NCBI RefSeq assembly: GCF_030463535.1
Contig: NC_132881.1
Span: 2,765,526 to 2,829,525 of the forward strand
Source of the DNA: Salminus brasiliensis
Lineage: Eukaryota > Chordata > Actinopteri > Characiformes > Bryconidae
Length of the DNA stretch: 64,000 nt
Direction of reading: 5' to 3'
Part shown: in pieces, positions 24,453 to 37,139 of the stretch
Layout of the letters: each line of letters opens with the position of its first letter
Numbering within the stretch: position 1 is the stretch's first letter
Made by a program: the position numbers and the translations under genes
Notes under the pieces: generated by a model
The model's input: the letters and a program-made list of their open reading frames with translations, nothing else
The model's database searches: none
Told to the model about the DNA's origin: nothing

Positions 24453-27400
24453 TGTGTGTGTGTTTGTGTGTCTGTGGTGTGTTGGAGTATTGTTCCTCAT
24501 TCTGAATTCCTACTCTGCTGGAGCAAGACAGCACAGGCAAGCACCAGAAGGCCACAAAACACAAGTTCAATAAGCAGAACTCCACCCTTCCTTGCTTTTT
24601 GCACGAGCTTACACACAGAATTAGGCAGAGGACTTTTGGATGGGGGGGAAAGTAGTGCTGGCTGAATACTGAACACACTGTGCTCAGTATTAATTACTGG
24701 TAATTAAACCTATATAAATGTAGCCATACATGTACTGTCCCTCTTTTGCTAAGCTCACTACACTGCATGCAGTGAGCCTTCCCATCACAGTGCTATCCAT
24801 GCTGAGAGAGTAAGGGTTAGCCTTGTCGTCCTCCAAGTCACATAAAGCCAACCAACTGCTTCATGAATCCTATCAAACTGCTACAGCTGAACACGCTAGG
24901 CATCTGTTAGGGGTTACATCAACTAACACCCACCCATGCAGGCCACAATCATGCTGAGGGAAGAGGGAGGGAGGGAGGGACTTCCTACCCACCCAGAAAA
25001 ACATGAGGTCGGTTATGCCCTTTTGGACTCCTGACCACGGATAGCTGCGTGATGGCATTTTAAAAATCTCATATTTATAAAAATAAGCTCTGTGAAGTAG
25101 TAGTGAAGTACTGCAATATTATATTAACAGCATTTCGCCCAGCTCAACTGCATAATACAGATGGCACTAACAGAACTGCCAGATATCAATAATAATAATA
25201 ATAAAAAAAACACACATCTGAGCTGATTCAGTCATTAATGTAGCCTGAAATGTCCCAGAATGGTTTAAACACAACATTAAGATAAAAGTAAAGTAGATTA
25301 TGAGATGAGCATGTAGGCTAATTTATTACTCACATTTGCATCGTAAATAGAAACTGTGTGGCTTCTAGTTACTACAAGTTTTGTCTTGTAGAATGGTTGA
25401 AGCTCAGCGATGTTAGTTATGATACTTCAGATGTCTTTGTCAGTTCTTGGGAAAAATTAAATAAAATAAATAAATAAATAAATAAAAGTTGTACCCTTCC
25501 AGAAAAGCACTGTGAAGCATTTTGTCTACAGTGGGTCTGAGTAAGGATGTAGCTGCTGAACAATGTGTGCTGTGTTCAGGCTGTAACAGGGCTGCTCAAC
25601 AGTGTCCACGATATACTAATTGCTGCAACTATTAAATTCAGGTGGCTGAATGCTATCAATTTCTCACAGTCACAGCAATGCTCTAGCATCTACCGTAAAG
25701 TCTGTTATTGCAGAGAAAAGGTCAAACACCCGTTGATTTTAAAGAGGATCAGACATTTGGACAAACAACATAAACACTAGTGAATTTTGGATCACGTATG
25801 CTTTTGCGGTTACCTCAACTATTATTATTATTAATAATAATTCATCTGAAGTAAGAACCAGTCCCACTACTTCCAGGTGTGTGTGGTAGGCAAACATGGC
25901 CTTGCCTGATTTACTACACAATTAAAATTGTGTCAGTATATTATCTTACAAAAGATAACACGTCACACAACCTTCAGCGGTCGCCTGCTGACTGTACACG
26001 CTACAGCTGACCTTCATTTTTACGTGCAGCTTAGCTCTATATCAGAGTAAACAAAGAAGAAGGAGGTAGGAAAGAAGCACTTTATCTGTGCTTTCACTGA
26101 CGAAACTGATTCACAGCTCATTATTGTCAGGTACGTATGCTGTGGCCTATATTACTATCTTCGCTAATTCCATTAAAGGCAAAAAAAAAAGCACGCTGAG
26201 CTCTATCAAAGATTTCTTCCTACATTTGATATGGTTTAAATTAGAGCTGGGCAATATGACGACATTTTTTGTGATAAATTTTGCTATGGTGATAACAATA
26301 TGCTTTTCTAAGCATATGGAGGAGACTGTTGGTGCTTAATAAACACTGATCAGCTGCAGGTTTCATTACAGACAGTGTAATTAGACTGGTTTAATTAGAT
26401 GAAGAGCTGCAGATGTTGAATAAAAATCACTGGAGATTATCTAAACAGTGTTTTTTAAGAATCTGTCGCCACTGATGTATTTAGTATTTTAGTGATTACA
26501 TGTGATAAATATTGCGCATCGTGATAAGTCTTTAAATATTCTGGTACAGAATTTTTACCATATCGCCCAGCCCTAGCTTAAAAACACTGACAGTCAAAAG
26601 GAACCACTTATATGTTTACTGAAATGTGCACTGTGGGCCCCAAGACAATACATTATTGTGTATATATCTGCCAATAAAATGAAGTACTGGGACTAAGCAT
26701 TACAGAGATATGTAAGATTTACACCGCCTGCCAAATATAGTATAGGTTCTCCTCGTGTCAAAATACACAAGGCGTTTGGTCATATTCTCACATTTTCTGG
26801 AAATCATCTAAATAAACCCCTTCCCACGTTCCTCACTGTTGTACACACACACCTTTCCAGATTTTAATCAGGTGATTGCACTGGCCATGACATCACCTGA
26901 ACTTCCTCGCCAACCAACCCAACTCAAGCAGCCCCTAATAGGTCAAATGTCAGGTCCTTCGTAAGATTGAGATGTGTGCAGTGGGTCAGGGAGAAACTAC
27001 AAAACTGTGCACTACAGGAGATCATCAGGAGCAGGACTGGCAAGCGCAGACCACACCTGGTCCTGGAGGTCCGGCTTAGTAGTTTAGTCGTCAACAACCA
27101 GGTTCAACTTTGGTGCGATGGTTTAGGGAATTTACCAACATTTGGCTGGTATTTGACCAGATGCCTGCCAAAAGCCAATTTTAGTTTAATACTAAATCTG
27201 CCTGCCTGCCAAATGTGACTGTATGGATTTGATGTGTACAACTCAAAATCAAGGGCGTGAAACTGCGGTCCTGGAGGGCCACAGCATGGCAGGGTTTAAC
27301 ATACATGGCAGTGCAAATTCACTGATGGGGTTAACTGCTCTCTAAGGGCACTTGTGTTGTGCTGGACTTCAGCACTGAAGACTGCGAATGCCAACTTATC

Positions 27401-29441
27401 TGCACTGTTCAGTGCACCTTATAAACATGTCGTTCTTGTATCGTAACTGCGGCTCAGACAAGTATGAGTTCCTCTTTTGAGGCTCAGTTCCTCCAAATGA
27501 TTCTTCATTGCGGTCTTAAGGAGTTTGTGTTGTTAAGGGGAATAAATTGCTGTAAAAGCTGCACCAGGGCAGGGTCCGAATAAAGCATCAGACATTTCAG
27601 TCTGAGGGTCAAGGGTTCAAGTCCCTGTGCAGGCGACCAAGGGAAATGGCAGTGGTTCAGTGCTCAGAGACCTGGGTCATTGGATCACAGGGTTGCGAGG
27701 TTGATACCCAAGCTGCCACTGTTTGGCCCTTCAGGTCCAGGGGGCACCACAGCATGGCTGACCCCACGCTCCGGCTCTGGTATCGATATGTTTAGAGATA
27801 ATTTAGCTGTACTGTACAAGTGTAGAAGAAGGTACTTAACTAACGCAGCCAGCCTTTTGTAGGAGGTAAGAACTAGACCCTATATAGATGTGACCAGAAA
27901 TTAGACACCAAAAACTAGGGATGCACCGATACCAGATTTTTTCAAGTACCTGCCGATACAGAGTACCGACACTGATTCCAACTCAGATTTAACTACTGGA
28001 TAGACGGCTCTAGATCCTGAAACTCGTAGTGTTCCACTTTTTATAGGTCCTGAATAATAAGAACAGCTTTTACTGGTTGAAAATTCACATTTCAGAGCAG
28101 TGAAAAATGCCAGTTTAGAAACAAAACAGTGCTTCTGCAGCAATTTCACATTCAGGTCCACGTCTCTGTGCGAAAAGCTGCTGAACCTCTCTCTGAAACT
28201 TCTGGTTTCTAAAACCAAACAAATCCAAACAAAAAAGAAACACCACATGGAAAGAAAAGGGGCTAAAAGTTCAATTAAATGTCTGTTTAAGGGTAATAAC
28301 TATTGATGACTGTGTTTTACTGGTAGTTTAAACGTTTGATTTGCAAACAAAAGCTTCTTGGTATCGATGCTCTCTGGCCTGATACCGATACTGAGTCGGT
28401 ATCGGTGCAACACTACCTACCAAAAACATAAACATCACTGAATCAGACACATCTGATCCGTTTATTGGGTTAAAATATGGATGAGGAAGGGTTGTTAGAG
28501 CAGAAAACACTAAAGTGAAATATTAAGGGGCTATAAAGTGCAAAAAAACACTAAAAAACAAACAGTAATCCTGAACTGAATCAAACTCCTGATTCATTTA
28601 ACCGATTCATTACCAAATCCTTCATTGCAAGAAAGTGAACTGGACCCTGGATTTTTTATGTTATAAGTTAAAACATATGAAATAGAGATGAAAGCAGTGC
28701 AGATGTGCAGTGTGCAGGGTTCTCCAGGAGCAGAACCAGAACCAGGGAACAGCCCCAGCCCCGCTACCCTCTCACCTCCCAGCGGTCTTGTGTGAGCAGA
28801 AGCATCGCCAGCGGCACGGCGGTCCCAGACATGGCGTGGGTGGAGGGCATGCTGTACTCGGAGTTGTAGAAAACCTCCACCTTGACCACGGGCGGCGAGG
28901 CTGGCCGGGGCCAGCGGAACACGTCCTTGGTGCACTGGCCGACGTACATGACCCAGACCCAGATCACGATGAGGCGGCGCGCCACTACCGCGTCCACGTT
29001 CCACACGAGGAAGGGGAAGAAGCTGATGTAGAAGAGCTCGTTGCCCAGCTCTGTGCCGCAGGTGAACAGGTAGTAGAGGAGCCGGTTGTCGATGTGGAAC
29101 TCGTGGCCAGTGTCGCCAGTCAGAGAGTTCCTGCGGAGGGGCTTGACAGTCACCGGCTCTCCGGCGGCAGCCAGCGCCGTCCCGTTCGCCACGCCGTTGT
29201 TGTTACAGCGGTCTCTCTTCTTCTCCTTGCCGCCCGGGTCCGCTGCTCTCTGCCGGACATGCCCGGCTCGCTCCCCGGCTCGCTCCCCGGCTCGCTCCCC
29301 GGCGCTCCCGCCGTTTACCTCGGCTTCGCTCTTGGCGAACGTCCCCCTCACACCGCAGAACTGCTGGAAACGGGCTACAAGGTGCGGGTCCTGCAGATAA
29401 CACAGCAGCCGAGACACCCTTGCTTTTAAACCGGCGCTCAT
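11926..29441 (-). CDS. sgpp1: Sphingosine-1-phosphate phosphatase 1
   Basis: Three exons (28776-29441, 19101-19190, 11926-12477) join in phase 0 to 435 aa, close to the 441 aa of human SGPP1. The enzyme removes the phosphate of sphingosine-1-phosphate in the ER and thereby feeds sphingosine back to ceramide synthesis. It belongs to the PAP2/lipid phosphate phosphatase superfamily. All three catalytic motifs are visible: KDVFRWPRP (K172...R179-P180), PSTH (199-202) with the catalytic-type histidine, and SRIYMGMH (S242, R243, H249). The helices are multi-pass; exon 3 carries the conserved [16 protein letters not shown] and the closing [18 protein letters not shown]. The start is a good Kozak ATG (aaacATGAGC). 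The N-terminal 110 residues are variable and hold a GERA tandem repeat. The introns are long (6.6 and 9.6 kb) and filled with transposon debris. sgpp1 rather than sgpp2 is supported by length and by wdr89 as neighbour. Confidence 0.96.
12500..13570. other. sgpp1 intron 2, non-coding
   Basis: No recognisable repeat family or gene is seen. The small frames on both strands lack motifs. Confidence 0.4.
13580..13775. mobile_element. Partial Tc1-type MITE
   Basis: It ends in gtccaaatacttttgtcc followed by aaatagt, the inverted terminal sequence of the MITE family at 30072. Only this end is recognisable. Confidence 0.5.
14265..15138. mobile_element. Foldback-like non-autonomous DNA element
   Basis: Complementary, palindrome-rich ends flank unique interior: tgtacttaagtactaaaata near 14300 and agtacttaagtacagataat near 15006, each with several internal inverted ACTTAAGT segments. 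The interior includes GC-rich sequence (gcgccgtcaccgg) and an AG-rich gaagaagaag run. This type is common in teleosts. It lies in sgpp1 intron 2. Confidence 0.6.
15838..16085. repeat. ~70-bp tandem repeat, about 3.5 copies
   Basis: The unit begins tagacactctcactgaccac, passes through taatgttatatagagtta and ends at ttacagg. Three full units are followed by a partial one, and further decayed traces reach about 16240. Confidence 0.9.
16250..18425. other. sgpp1 intron 2, unannotated part
   Basis: No exon or recognised family is seen. An AT microsatellite-like patch (aaaatatatatatataaat) lies near 17980. Confidence 0.4.
18435..18805 (+). mobile_element. Truncated 3' end of an L2-type LINE
   Basis: The plus strand encodes, with frame disruptions, the tail of a LINE reverse-transcriptase protein. 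A region reading like RPFSVLAPKLWNELP-type sequence is followed by [13 protein letters not shown], equivalent to a typical [14 protein letters not shown]. It ends with the common fish LINE tail gtaagtcgctctggagaag, agcgtctgctaaatgcc and a (aaatgt)n-like run. It is 5'-truncated, as usual for such insertions. Confidence 0.75.
19030..19060. mobile_element. hAT terminal remnant
   Basis: aaatcgcccggccctagtt matches the end of the hAT-like element at 26242-26576 (tatcgcccagccctag). Only one terminus is clear, and it lies just downstream of sgpp1 exon 2. Confidence 0.4.
19101..19190 (-). CDS. sgpp1: sgpp1 coding exon 2
   Basis: A 30-codon exon, acceptor tctccgcag|TATCCG and donor GTCTTG|gtaagc, both phase 0. 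It encodes [18 protein letters not shown], a membrane helix, followed by the C3 motif SRIYMGMH. Confidence 0.95.
20012..20410. mobile_element. hAT-like non-autonomous element (agggatgtcacgatcc family)
   Basis: The left end tagggatgtcacgatccgat is mirrored by gattgggacatcca at the right end. The length is about 400 bp, with no open frame. The interior shares a block with 150-350 of the window. Confidence 0.6.
20420..21955. other. sgpp1 intron 1, unannotated part
   Basis: No exon is evident. Small minus-strand frames between 20510 and 21347 have no similarity that I recognise. Confidence 0.4.
21961..22060 (+). mobile_element. tRNA-like SINE head
   Basis: The sequence gggcagccattgcctaatgg resembles an internal A box, followed 30-40 bases later by a B-box-like gtcaccagttcaatcgggac. 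This fits a tRNA-derived SINE. A second copy of the B-box region and the following sequence lies at 22283-22390. A functional tRNA gene is excluded because no cloverleaf can be drawn. Confidence 0.5.
22283..22390 (+). mobile_element. Second partial copy of the tRNA-like SINE
   Basis: gaaggtcaccagttcgatcg and the GGGGTTG-rich tail repeat the 22000-22110 sequence, then both run into a cttcttcaacaacattcaa-like segment. The A-box end is missing. Confidence 0.5.
22600..24410. other. sgpp1 intron 1, unannotated part
   Basis: No repeat or exon is supported. Open frames at 22838-23179 and 23191-23514 have no recognised motif and no splice context. Confidence 0.4.
24414..24475. repeat. (GT)n microsatellite
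   Basis: About 30 GT units with a few interrupting T residues. Confidence 0.95.
24680..26240. other. sgpp1 intron 1, unannotated part
   Basis: AT-rich unique-looking DNA with short (AAT)n and (AAAT)n runs at 25190 and 25455. No gene is seen. Confidence 0.4.
26242..26576. mobile_element. hAT-like non-autonomous element (gagctgggcaatatg family)
   Basis: The left end tagagctgggcaatatga and right end catatcgcccagccctag are inverted counterparts with few mismatches. The interior contains paired gataa-rich segments and no open frame. Confidence 0.7.
26590..27580. other. sgpp1 intron 1, unannotated part
   Basis: Nothing recognised with confidence. A short tract near 27255-27330 (ctgcggtcctggagggcc) resembles other dispersed fish repeats but is too short to classify. 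Confidence 0.35.
27585..27760 (+). mobile_element. tRNA-derived SINE-like segment(s)
   Basis: Two B-box-like sites occur (gggttcaagtccc at 27612 and gcgaggttgatacccaagct near 27697), followed by ctgccactgtttggccctt, a sequence also found in reverse at 57100. This suggests two abutting decayed SINE copies. Confidence 0.55.
27916..28415. mobile_element. hAT-like non-autonomous element (agggatgcaccgatacc family)
   Basis: The left end tagggatgcaccgatacc and right end ggtatcggtgcaacacta form terminal inverted repeats around a 500-bp interior with no transposase. The family is common in fish. It lies 360 bp from sgpp1 exon 1. Confidence 0.75.
28776..29441 (-). CDS. sgpp1: sgpp1 coding exon 1
   Basis: 222 codons from [13 protein letters not shown] to DRW-E, ending at the donor GGGAG|gtgaga in phase 0. 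It holds the N-terminal cytosolic region, the first membrane helices and catalytic motifs C1 and C2. Confidence 0.95.
29262..29302 (-). repeat. 12-bp coding repeat in sgpp1 exon 1
   Basis: Three tandem copies of ggctcgctcccc on the plus strand encode GERA units of the variable N-terminus on the minus strand. The frame is preserved because the unit is a multiple of three. Confidence 0.9.
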
Positions 29442-29870
29442 GTTTTGCTTTTCCGGACAATTTTCCCTCAGAAATCCAGAATCTGACCCAGCTAGTGTCC
29501 CCAGTCTCCCGCTCGGTCGTTAGTTAGCTCGCTAGCTAGCTTGTTTAGCTAGCCGGCGCTGCTAGTTCGCTACAGGCAGGGGAAACAGGTACAGCGCGCC
29601 TTATTCCATGGCGGGAAAGTCGCCCAAGCTGTCGTTTATAGTCTGTTTTTAGTGGAAAATGTAAAAAAAATCCGCCACTCTAACTCTAAAAATGGGGTTA
29701 AGAGCCGAGGTGACCGTCCGCTGCGCCGCTGCGCCGCTGCCCCACACCGCAACCGCTCAGCTCAACTGACAGGAACGGCCGAGCGCGCACGCGCACGCGC
29801 AAGACTGAGAGCGGGCACGTGCGCGCGCTCACGACACGCGAAAGTGAAAGCGCGCTCACAAGCGTTCTAA
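29442..29870 (-). promoter_or_regulatory. sgpp1: sgpp1 CpG-rich promoter and 5' UTR
   Basis: CpG-dense sequence continues from exon 1 to about 29870, including a run of gcgcacgcgcacgcgcaag. The segment 29516-29572 is a palindromic TAGC-rich block (cgctagctagcttg, ttagctagccgg) within 130 bases of the ATG. No TATA box is evident, which suits a CpG-island promoter. Confidence 0.6.
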
Positions 29871-30071
29871 GACTATTGCGGAACCCTTTTATAGGTTTAT
29901 CTGCAAAGCTGGAAAACACTACACGATGATATGGTGGTCGGTTTATTAAGGGGTGGCCACAAGATAATATGTGGAGGCCATGAGATAATATGTGGAGGCC
30001 ACAATATATATTGGGGCTATAAAAAAAATATCATCTTGTGGCCACAAAATAAAACATTGAGAACACAGTGT

Positions 30072-30447
30072 AATGTATATGGACAAAAGTATTGGGACAC
30101 ATGCTAATTCAGTGCTTCTTCTGAAATAAAGGGTGTTAAAATAAGAGCGTCTCTAGATTTGGAGGATGGAGCACTGCTGTGAGGATTTGTTTGCATTCAG
30201 AGTGTTAGTGAGGTCAGAATGTTGGACGATCACCATCCTACCTCATCTATCCCCCATTCATCCCAAAAGTACTGGACGGAGCATCAACCACCATCATTCC
30301 AGAGAGTACAGCCCAATGCTGGGGGGGTTTATACCCCTCTATAGCCTACGCCTGGCTGGCATTACCTACTCCATCTAATCTACATGTTTATCTACTCCAG
30401 AGAGTCCTATTATATTGGCAATACTACATTTGGACACATATAGTGTA
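30072..30447. mobile_element. Tc1-type MITE copy B (complete), nested
   Basis: It starts gtatatggacaaaagtattg and ends catttggacacatatagtg, with TA at the ends. The interior carries gagcactgctgtgaggattt and cagcccaatgctggggggg. The flanks on both sides (29945-30060 and 30448-30540) contain related gtgggcacatgataat / gccacaagataat sequence, so the MITE sits inside an older repeat. Confidence 0.75.
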
Positions 30448-30669
30448 TATGGTGGGCACATGATAATATACTGAGACCATGAGATCTGATAGCCAAGGCC
30501 ACTTAATAGTGAATTGATTCCACAAGATCATTTATTGAGGTCACAGACTACGTTTGTCGTGCAAATGCTTTAGAGAGCAAAAACTAAAATATTATCAAAA
30601 CCTATATTAAAATAATTCATCCAAAAGGGCCTATAACAGAGAAATAAAAAGACTGAGACGCAATGAAGC

Positions 30670-32149
30670 GAAACATTAACTCGTACTTTTATTTGATTGC
30701 GATACCTGAAAAATAGACAGATCTCTGCTGCTACTCGTAAGTCTTTTTGGCAAAATATGGTGAACGTCTGTGTAGAACAGGCTATTTTCTTAACAAAAAT
30801 AAAGACGTTGAAAATAAACCATATGTTCGTGTAAATCTCAAGATTTCAAATTCAGTCGTCAGTTTTACATTCGGATATTGAAACAGAGACAAGACCAACA
30901 TCACCATTCAAACGTACACGGATACAAACAAACGGAAAAAAGAGCATGTTTAAAGGTAATAGTTGACATTGCATGGCATATTAAAATACAGGCTATGTTT
31001 GTACCATTGCTTTGCTTGTTTTGCGTGAGAATCTAGCTGACATTTGCTGCAAAGTATGCGAGCGTCACACATCCTTGTATTTTTGCAGTTGGTCTACGTT
31101 TGTGGTGCCGCTAACTGACAACGAAGGGAACAAAAAGTCGCTATCTGTTAGTCAGTAAGTGTGATAAGCTGGATTAGAAATGACTGTGAGTTCAGAATTC
31201 CAGACAACCTAAACAATCCCAGTTTTTCTGTTTTTCCAAACAGAATTTCAGCTTTCAGTAATAAAAAAAACTGTTGCAACAATTGACAAAATATATTCCA
31301 CTGCCAGGATTAAAACTCGCCTGCAAAACAGAACCAGAATAGACAACAATCAAAAAAGCCATGAAGTGGGCCCTGCTCTTACTGAAAATCCACACTAGAG
31401 GGCGATAAAGTTCCATCTAGTCTAGTCTGGAAACCTGTAAACCAATACAATAAGTACCGTCCAGGTTTTTCCTCACATAAGCATATTTTATACAGCCCTC
31501 ATATGATATGCCAGCGCAGATTTCCATATATAATATCTTTGTTTGGAATCTGTGACTCGCAAAGCGAAACCACTGCCACTTTTCCATTTAGTGAAGCAAC
31601 ACTTGACAGTTTTTATGTTTGTTTGTTTGTTTGTTTATTTACATAGACACAAAGTGCATGGCTTATTTTTTTGTCTTTCTTTCCCTGAAAAATGCTCAGA
31701 TAGGTTATAGATCGTTTAAGCTTAAAAAAAAAGAAAGAAAAGCAAAATAAAAGTCCTAAAGGTCTTGTGTTTAAAATTCAGAGAGGCAGTTAGGCTTTTT
31801 TTTCCTATAAGAAAAGAAAGCAGACCCTGATTCACCAACAGTTAGTGCAGTTCTAACCTCAGCTCAGCGAGGCTTGCGGTTTCTGAGCTCGTTTTCTAAA
31901 GCTACAGAAGTGCACAGAGACGCCCAACCAGAACCAACCTTCTTCTCTCCAACATTGAGGCTTCTGCCACTGTTTGGCAGCTGTAAACAAACTGCCCCCT
32001 GAATCAAAGAGCTTCGATACTGCTCTACCAGCTCAACGACAACTGATGCTCTCCCAGTCCGTTTAAGCACAAGATTAACGTCTAAGAACGCGATGTCGTT
32101 CAACCCACGCTAAAACACTCATCTCCGGCTTTGACGGACTGGGACATCA
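30670..32149 (-). other. Probable 3' UTR of the sertad4-like gene
   Basis: About 1.5 kb of unique, AT-rich sequence without recognised repeats follows the stop codon. It ends near an AATAAA on the minus strand at 30688-30693. The lack of transposons in a window otherwise full of them supports transcribed, constrained sequence, but this is inference. Confidence 0.45.
30688..30693 (-). terminator. Candidate polyadenylation signal of the sertad4-like gene
   Basis: A canonical AATAAA on the minus strand at the end of the repeat-free stretch. The assignment is by motif and position. Confidence 0.35.
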
Positions 32150-34693
<2,544 letters not shown>

Positions 34694-34719
34694 GTCCTCC
34701 ACTGTAAGAGAGAGATGAT

Positions 34720-35370
34720 ACATGCAAGGTTTTGGCAAACGATCCTGAGATTTCCATGAGATGTCCATGGCCTTACATGCCTTTAAAATACCACATTTTC
34801 TAACCGTTTATTACTTAATTATATGCATAATGATGCTAATGACCAGTAGTGCCTACAGTTCCTGTTACGAAGTGGTGCAATAACAAAGCCATGTCATCCT
34901 TTTAAAGCCTAAACCACCGAATACTGACCAGAAAAGTCTAATTCTTAGAAATCGGAGTGTTTCTGACCCTCTGACCATCAGTTATTTAAAAAAAAATGAA
35001 ATAACACCTCTAATACATGACTTTTACATAATCTTTGTATCATATTTGATAAATAAACTAAAACAGGACATAAAATTGTTCAAAACTGTAAATGTTTTAC
35101 TCAAGTCATCTCAAACTTAGCTAGAAATTGCAATGTATTGATCTGGTGCATGCAATGCACAAAACATCCACCAGAGGAGCACCTAACATGTATCTGGTGT
35201 TATTTTCTCATTTACATTAATTATGATTTCTATTTATATTAATTATTATTATTTAATGTAACTTATTTGCATTATTTAAATATTATTTAATGGCTAATTA
35301 TTTAAGATTATCACAAAGCAGATATGACAGCTACACTTGGCTTTAGGTTGGCATGTCTAGGTAGCTAGCC
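34720..35370. other. Intron DNA upstream of the sertad4-like start exon
   Basis: AT-rich, no exon or repeat family recognised. Confidence 0.35.
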
Positions 35371-35377
35371 TAGGTAA

Positions 35378-36445
35378 GTACATAGACAGATAGACAGACC
35401 TAGGGATAGACAGACCGATAGCTAGACAGACAGACAGATGTACAGGAAGACAGACAGACAGATAGCTAGATAGACAGACAGATATACAGGAAGACAGACA
35501 GACAGATAGCTAGATAGACAGATATACATACAGCTAGATAAACAGACAGACAGACAGACCTAGGGATAGATAGACCAATAGCTAGATAGACAAACAGATA
35601 GATAGATCGATAGACAGAAAGTTTGATAGATAGATAGACAGACAGACAGATAGACAGACAGATAGATAGATAGACAGACAGACCTAGGCATAGATAGATA
35701 GACAGATAGACAGACAGACAGATAGATAGACAGACAGATATATAGACAGATAGACAGACAGATAGATAGACAGACAGATAGACAGATAGATAGACAGACA
35801 GATAGATAGACAGACCTAGGGATAGATAGACAGATAGATAAATATATAGACAGACAGACAGATAGACAGACAGATAGACAGACAGACAGATAGACAGACA
35901 GATAGATAGACAGACCTAGGCATAGATAGAAAGACAGATAGATAGACAGACAGATAGATAGACAGACAGATAGATAGACAGACAGATAGATAAACATACA
36001 GACAGATAGACAGACAGACAGATAGAAAGACAGACAGATAGATAGACAGACAGATAGATAGACAGACCTAGGCATAGATAGAAAGACAGATAGATAGACA
36101 GACAGATAGACAGACAGATAGAGAGACAGACAGATAGAAAGACAGACAGATAGATAGACAGACAGACCTAGGGATAGATAGACAGACAGATAGATAAATA
36201 GATAGACAGACAGATAGACAGATAGATAGACAGACAGATAGATAAATAGATAGACAGACAGATAGACAGATAGATAGACAGACAGATAGACAGATAGATA
36301 GACAGACAGATAGATAGACAGACAGATAGATAAATAGATAGACAGACAGATAGACAGATAGATAGACAGACAGATAGATAAATAGATAGACAGACAGATA
36401 GACAGATAGATAGACAGACATATAGATAGACAGACAGACAGACAG
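35378..36445. repeat. GATA/GACA (Bkm-type) array, 1.07 kb
   Basis: Interspersed GATA and GACA tetramers form mostly GATAGATAGACAGACA-type blocks. Seven variant segments gacctaggg/catag start at 35397, 35557, 35681, 35813, 35913, 36065 and 36165. All spacings (160, 124, 132, 100, 152, 100) are multiples of four, so the register never breaks. The array sits in the probable first intron of the sertad4-like gene. The long minus-strand open frames over it, rich in YLSVCLS, are an artefact of the repeat. Confidence 0.97.
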
Positions 36446-36529
36446 TTAACTAAACTAACTAACTAACTAATTAACTAATGATCCTGAACCGTCGATCTTG
36501 GCCTGTTATTAAAGAGGTGTAGGCTATAT

Positions 36530-37130
36530 AACAGCTCACCTCTTACCCCTCAAAGCAGGCCTCTGTAAACAGTCTGCTGCTGTGGTAAAGGGGTGTAAAC
36601 ACTGCAGCCCGGCGCTAAACGCGGAGCTTCAGCAGCGGAGCTTCAGCAGCGGAGCTTCAGCGGCGAAGCGTCCAACGGAATTTTGCCCTTCGTTGCTTTT
36701 AACGGTTTTCGAACCTCAGCGCGCGCTCACTTTCAAATTTCAAATTCAAACCCGACTTCAAACGCCGCCGGCAGACACACGAGCGCGCGCGAGGCTGTGA
36801 ACCCGCCACGGGGCTTCTGTGAAGTCTACCTTGTCCAAATCAGTAGTCCCGTCACGCTGCTCGCCTGCGGGGCGGCCGGCTCAGCGTTTCATAATTTCCG
36901 CAGGTCCCGAAAGCAGCCTCGGAGGCACGGCACGGCACGGCACGGCACAGCACGGCGGAGCTGCTGGTTCCTGCCGCTGGTTCGGTCGCTCTGGATCCCT
37001 GAAGAATACTGAGCTCTTAAAATATCACCTTCGCAACGGCGAGCAATAACACGCGCCTCGCCGCCTCCTGATTGGCCCCCGGCGAAACAGATGTTGCCTG
37101 TTGCTAGGCGACTCGCTAGGTAACGGTGAC
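36530..37130 (-). promoter_or_regulatory. sertad4-like: CpG-rich 5' region of the sertad4-like gene
   Basis: GC- and CpG-rich sequence runs from about 36600 to 37130. A minus-strand donor candidate (TAAGAG|gtgagc) lies near 36535-36545, which would end a non-coding first exon. Inside are three 15-bp copies of gcggagcttcagca at 36620-36664 and five (CGGCA) units at 36927-36952. GTTGCC at 37093 and GGTAAC at 37119 are RFX-type half-sites. Transcript start is inferred. Confidence 0.5.
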
Positions 37131-37139
37131 GCTGCGCCA

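Noticed and set aside
27585-27760. Functional tRNA gene
   Set aside because: B-box-like sequences are present but no cloverleaf with a proper acceptor stem and anticodon arm; better explained as SINEs. The same applies to 21961-22060 and 57065-57220.
28710-29429. 239-codon plus-strand frame opposite sgpp1 exon 1
   Set aside because: Antisense shadow of a strongly supported exon; the sequence is His/Arg-rich with no motif.
35560-36421. Minus-strand open frames of 171 and 117 codons (YLSVCLS-rich)
   Set aside because: Translation of the GATA/GACA array; period-4 repeats give stop-free 12-base cycles.
35378-36445. Claim that the scaffold is a sex chromosome
   Set aside because: GATA/GACA arrays also occur on autosomes; the sequence alone cannot decide, so it is kept only as a question.
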